A DNA stretch of 64,000 bases, from NCBI GenBank assembly GCA_963769585.1, contig CAVYMJ010000006.1:620001-684000 (forward strand). The letters are read 5' to 3'. The notes beneath the pieces were generated by a model. It had not been told where the DNA came from. It saw only the letters and a list, made by a program, of their open reading frames with translations, and searched no databases. Source of the DNA: SSC3 sp963769585 (GTDB lineage Bacteria; Actinomycetota; Actinomycetes; Propionibacteriales; Nocardioidaceae). Shown piece by piece: positions 60,836 to 64,000 of the stretch (its first letter is position 1; the number at the start of each line of letters is the position of its first letter). The position numbers and the translations under genes were made by a program.

Positions 60836-61306
60836 ATGGAGATCTTCGGACTTCCGGCGCATGCGCTGATCGTGCACGGCGCCGTCGTACTCGCTCCGCT
60901 CGCGGCCATCTCGACGGCCGTCTTCGCCCTCTTTCCCGCCTGGCGCTACCTGACCCGTTGGCCCACCGCGTTGCTGGCGCTGGCTGCCACGGGGGCGGTG
61001 TGGGGGGCTCGCCTGACCGGAAACGACCTTCAGGAGGCGCGGGCGATCCCCCAGGCGTTGATCCAGACCCACGAGTCCCGTGGCAAGGTGCTGGCGCTGG
61101 TGATGATCGCCTTCCTGGTGCTGACCCTGGTCGGGGTCAGGCTGCTCGGCGGCCCGACGGGGCTGGCCAGTGGCCGAGGCGAGGTCGCCCGGGCGGAGGC
61201 CTGGGTCGAGACGGTGATCCCGCTGGTACTCGTGGCTGTCAGCATCGCCACCCTGGTCGGGGTGGTTCTGACCGGTGACGCGGGCGCTCGGGCGACCTGG
61301 GGCTAG
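60836..61306 (+). CDS. DUF2231 family membrane protein
   Basis: 156 residues, four hydrophobic spans. LPAHALIVHGAVVLAPLAAI at the N-terminus carries the family HxxxVH pattern, and THESRGKVLALVMIAFLVL opens the third span. DUF2231 proteins may bind heme or another cofactor through the conserved His residues; role unproven. It stands alone and its stop abuts the rsgA stop. Confidence 0.85.
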   Translation: MEIFGLPAHALIVHGAVVLAPLAAISTAVFALFPAWRYLTRWPTALLALAATGAVWGARLTGNDLQEARAIPQALIQTHESRGKVLALVMIAFLVLTLVGVRLLGGPTGLASGRGEVARAEAWVETVIPLVLVAVSIATLVGVVLTGDAGARATWG

Positions 61307-62296
61307 CTAGTACGCCGACGTCTCACGGCTGGCCAGTAGCCGCCGGAACGAGTCGATGCGTCCCCGTTCCACCTGAGTCGTCGCCTGGTCGAGACCGCAT
61401 TCGGGCTCCCCGGAGGCGTGGGTGCATCCCCGGGGACAGGCCGCCGTCAACGAGTCCAGGTCCGGGAAGGCGCGGATCAGGTGGGTGGGGTCCACATGCG
61501 CGAGTCCGAACGAACGGATGCCGGGCGTGTCCACGATCCACCCGGTCCCACCGGGAAGCGGGAGCAGGAGCGCCGAGGTCGAGGTGTGCCGACCGCGGCC
61601 GGTCACTGCGTTGACGTGCCCGATCGCCCGGTCCGTGCCAGGTACCAGCGCGTTGATCAACGTCGACTTGCCGACGCCACTGTGCCCGAGCAGCACGCTG
61701 GTGCGTCCCTCCAGCTCGGCACGGATCGGGCTCACGTCATCGCCGCGCTTGGTGACGACGTACGGCACGTCCAGCCAGCCGTAGGTGGCGAGCAGATCGT
61801 CGGGGGAGGCCAGGTCGGCCTTGGTCAGGATCAGCAGAGGGTCCATGCCCTCGTCGTAGGCCGCGACGAGAGCCCGGTCGATCAGCCCGACCCGCGGCTC
61901 GGGGTCCGCCAAGGCGACCACTACGACGAGCTGGGAAGCGTTGGCGACCAGGACCCGCTCGACGGGGTCGTCGTCATCAGCGGTACGCCGCAGCGTGGTG
62001 ACCCGCGGGTCGATGGACACGATGCGGGCCAGGCTGCCCTCCTCGCCCGAGACATCCCCCACGATCTGGACGTTGTCGCCGACGACCACCCCTTTGCGCC
62101 CGAGCGGACGCGACTTCATCGCCATCACGATGCGCCCGTCGACCGCGCAGGTGAAGCGGCCGCGGTCGACGGTCAGCACGACGCCGGGCACCGCGTCGTC
62201 GTAGGACGGACGATCCTTGGTGCGGGGGCGGGTACGCCGGCGTGGGCGGTCGAACGACTCCGGGTCGATGTTGTCGTAGTTCGGGCGGCGCGCCAT
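61307..62296 (-). CDS. rsgA: Ribosome small subunit-dependent GTPase A
   Basis: 329 residues. Circularly permuted GTPase order: LILTKADL (G4), then VLLGHSGVGKSTLINAL (G1) and VDTPGIRSFG (G3). The N-terminal OB-like domain carries GDNVQIVGDVSGEEG. A C-terminal zinc cluster is in CPRGCTHASGEPECG. It matures the 30S subunit. It starts 3 bp after the aroA stop, an arrangement common in actinobacteria. Confidence 0.95.
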   Translation of the reverse strand: MARRPNYDNIDPESFDRPRRRTRPRTKDRPSYDDAVPGVVLTVDRGRFTCAVDGRIVMAMKSRPLGRKGVVVGDNVQIVGDVSGEEGSLARIVSIDPRVTTLRRTADDDDPVERVLVANASQLVVVVALADPEPRVGLIDRALVAAYDEGMDPLLILTKADLASPDDLLATYGWLDVPYVVTKRGDDVSPIRAELEGRTSVLLGHSGVGKSTLINALVPGTDRAIGHVNAVTGRGRHTSTSALLLPLPGGTGWIVDTPGIRSFGLAHVDPTHLIRAFPDLDSLTAACPRGCTHASGEPECGLDQATTQVERGRIDSFRRLLASRETSAY

Positions 62297-62299
62297 CGG

Positions 62300-63559
62300 C
62301 TAGCCGACAGCCTTGGTCCAGGCACCCGGAAAATCGGTGAAGGTCTTTGACGTGGTGCCGATGTCCTCGACCAGGAGGTCGGCTACGGCCAGCCCCAGGA
62401 TCACGCCCGCGTGGGCCATCCGGTGGTCGGCGTAGGTGTTGAAGACACCTCCGTGCAGGGTTGCGGGCTCGATCCGCAGGCCGTCCTCGGTCTCGGTCAC
62501 CCGGCCGCCCCGGGCGTTCAGCTCGGTCGCCAGCGCCGAAAGCCGGTCGGTCTCGTGGCCACGGATGTGCGCTATGCCGCGCAGCACCGAGGGGCCCTCG
62601 GCCAGGGCGGCGAGGGCGGCAACCGCCGGAGCGAGCTCGCCGACGTCATGCAGGTCGTAGTCGAGTCCGGTCAGGGTGCCGCCGGTGACCGACAGCCCTT
62701 CATCGGTCAGCGTGACCGACGACCCCATCAGGGTCAGGATCTCCCGCAGCGCGTCGCCGGCCTGGGTGGTCGCCCGTGGCCAGTCAGGGACCGTGACGGT
62801 GCCGCCGCAAACGGCGGCGATGGCCAGGAACGGTGCCGCGTTGGACAGGTCCGGCTCGATCGTGACGTCGACAGCACGCACCGTCCCGGGGCGGACCCGC
62901 CAGCGGTTCGGCTCCTCGACGACCTCGACACCATGCGCCCGCAGCGCGGCCACCGTCATGTCGATGTGGGGAAGGGAGGGGACCGGCGGGCCCTGATGCC
63001 GCACGTCGACCCCCTCGTCGTACCGGGGACCGGCCAGCAGCAGCGCGGAGACGAACTGCGACGAGGCAGAGGCGTCGATCACCACGGTGCCGCCGCGAAC
63101 CGAGCCCGACCCCCGCACGGTGAAGGGGAGCGCCTCGCCGTGGATCGAGACACCGAGCCCGCGCAGCGCGTCCAGCACCGCCGACATCGGCCTGGTGCGG
63201 GCGTGCGCGTCCCCGTCGAACGAGATCGGTCCGTCTGCCAGCGCCGCCACCGGAGGGACGAACCGCATCACTGTCCCGGCCAGCCCACAGTCCACGGTGG
63301 CAGGGCCCTTCAGGTCACCGGGGGAGACGGCCCAGTCGTCGCCGCCGAAGTCGACGGACGTGCCGAGCGCGGAGAGGGCCGAGGCCATCAGGGTCGTGTC
63401 GCGGGAGCGCAGCGCCCGGCGTACCACCGAGGGTGCGTCGGCCAGGGCGGCCAAGATCAGCGAGCGGTTGGTCAGGGACTTCGAGCCGGGCAGCGACACC
63501 GTTGTGGACACCGGCCCTACAGGGCGAGGTGCCGGCCACGGGTCGAGGGGCTGTGTCAT
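62300..63559 (-). CDS. aroA: 3-phosphoshikimate 1-carboxyvinyltransferase
   Basis: 419 residues from the ATG at 63559. PGSKSLTNRSLILAALADAP is the N-terminal signature, GLAGTVMRFVPPVAALADGP the second, and a C-terminal TYADHRMAHAGVILG the third. It is EPSP synthase of the shikimate pathway. The longer frame upstream reads into a proline-rich unlikely leader. Confidence 0.95.
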   Translation of the reverse strand: MTQPLDPWPAPRPVGPVSTTVSLPGSKSLTNRSLILAALADAPSVVRRALRSRDTTLMASALSALGTSVDFGGDDWAVSPGDLKGPATVDCGLAGTVMRFVPPVAALADGPISFDGDAHARTRPMSAVLDALRGLGVSIHGEALPFTVRGSGSVRGGTVVIDASASSQFVSALLLAGPRYDEGVDVRHQGPPVPSLPHIDMTVAALRAHGVEVVEEPNRWRVRPGTVRAVDVTIEPDLSNAAPFLAIAAVCGGTVTVPDWPRATTQAGDALREILTLMGSSVTLTDEGLSVTGGTLTGLDYDLHDVGELAPAVAALAALAEGPSVLRGIAHIRGHETDRLSALATELNARGGRVTETEDGLRIEPATLHGGVFNTYADHRMAHAGVILGLAVADLLVEDIGTTSKTFTDFPGAWTKAVG

Positions 63560-63582
63560 CGCCCCCGAGGATATCGGGGAGC

Positions 63583-64000
63583 TCAGCCCGGGAGGTGCGC
63601 GGCCGCCTGCTCCCGCACGTCGGCCACGGCGTGCTTGGCCCGCCACGCCAGCCCCGGCCGGCCTTCGGTGTCCCCCGCGGCGATGATCAGCCCGCCGAGC
63701 ATCGAGACGTTCTTGAAGAAGTGGAGCTGCTGGTTGCGTCGTGCTTCCGGGTCCGGCTCCTCCCAGAACCGGTGCTCTCCCAAGGTGGTGGGCACGAGCG
63801 TGCCGGCCAGCACCAGTGACGACAGGCGCGGGGCCCGACCCGTCGCCAGGGCGAGGCCGGCCACCACGTGGGTGGCGCTGTTGAGTCGGACCAGGGTGAG
63901 CTCACTCGGCGTTCCCACCGGGAGCCTCTTGTGCGCAAAGACCCGGATCCGGTCGGCAACCGGCTTGGCTCGCTGAGCCAGGGCCTCGGAGTTCTGCAGC
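63583..64000 (-). CDS. DoxX family membrane protein, 5'-truncated by the window edge
   Basis: About 139 residues are visible and the frame is open to base 64000, so the N-terminus is missing. The segment with NSATHVVAGLALATGR and TTLGEHRFWEEPDPEARRN, then HFFKNVSMLGGLIIAA is the DoxX pattern: paired hydrophobic spans with a conserved H-F-x-KN. It is the gene before aroA on the same strand. Confidence 0.82.
   Translation of the reverse strand, partial: LQNSEALAQRAKPVADRIRVFAHKRLPVGTPSELTLVRLNSATHVVAGLALATGRAPRLSSLVLAGTLVPTTLGEHRFWEEPDPEARRNQQLHFFKNVSMLGGLIIAAGDTEGRPGLAWRAKHAVADVREQAAAHLPG

Overview
This window is dense, high-G+C DNA with no rRNA, tRNA, CRISPR array, transposase or prophage module that I can see. 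Gene content and codon use suggest a soil-type actinobacterium, most likely in or near Nocardioides. Pointers are a fused isobutyryl-CoA mutase, an Rv0910-like SRPBCC protein, an Rv0785-like FAD dehydrogenase, a LAL-type LuxR regulator, SigB/SigF-style GGGTA promoters, a DtxR/IdeR iron box, and many ATGA/TGATG stop-start overlaps. Genus placement is inference.

Layout. 1-5.5 kb: a minus-strand acyl-CoA degradation operon (SCPx-type thiolase, SRPBCC, MaoC, SDR, acyl-CoA dehydrogenase, thioesterase) behind a TetR gene, with a perfect palindrome in front of the first gene. 5.5-7.5 kb: an MFS efflux pump and a PH-domain protein. 7.6-12.3 kb: modABC, a MerR-HTH/TOBE molybdate regulator and a KstD-like flavoprotein, preceded by a palindromic operator. 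12.3-20.7 kb: a LAL regulator divergent from a five-gene oxidative operon (OsmC, FAD monooxygenase, NTF2-like protein, P450, alpha/beta hydrolase-glycosyltransferase fusion). 20.7-25.5 kb: a DUF445/Abi-alpha pair, then a stress island (hemerythrin, iron-permease-like protein, DUF6328 protein, a 47-aa membrane peptide, SigB/SigF sigma factor) carrying repeated GGGTA-type promoters. 25.6-34.3 kb: recC-recB-recD.

34.3-44.6 kb is a mosaic of single genes: alpha-glucosidase, YceI, PfkB kinase, SRPBCC, orphan metal receptor, small lipoprotein, hydrolases, cupin, DinB-like protein, squalene-cyclase-fold protein and LLM flavoprotein. It includes a 14-bp G-rich minisatellite near 38.9 kb. 44.8-48.0 kb: icmF behind duplicated operator-like repeats. 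48.2-51.9 kb: an amidase, a helical protein, a cAMP-type module (stand-alone cyclic-nucleotide-binding protein plus class III cyclase) and a cytidylyltransferase. 52.0-55.6 kb: an iron ABC transporter under an iron box. 55.7-64.0 kb: housekeeping and membrane genes, including a second cyclic-nucleotide-binding protein, a second DUF445 protein, Pcp, FKBP, a CBS protein, HisN, RsgA, AroA and a partial DoxX gene.

The most unusual items are the regulator-linked OsmC/FMO/P450/hydrolase-GT operon, the mirrored and apparently leaderless sigma-type promoters beside their probable sigma factor, and the minisatellite.
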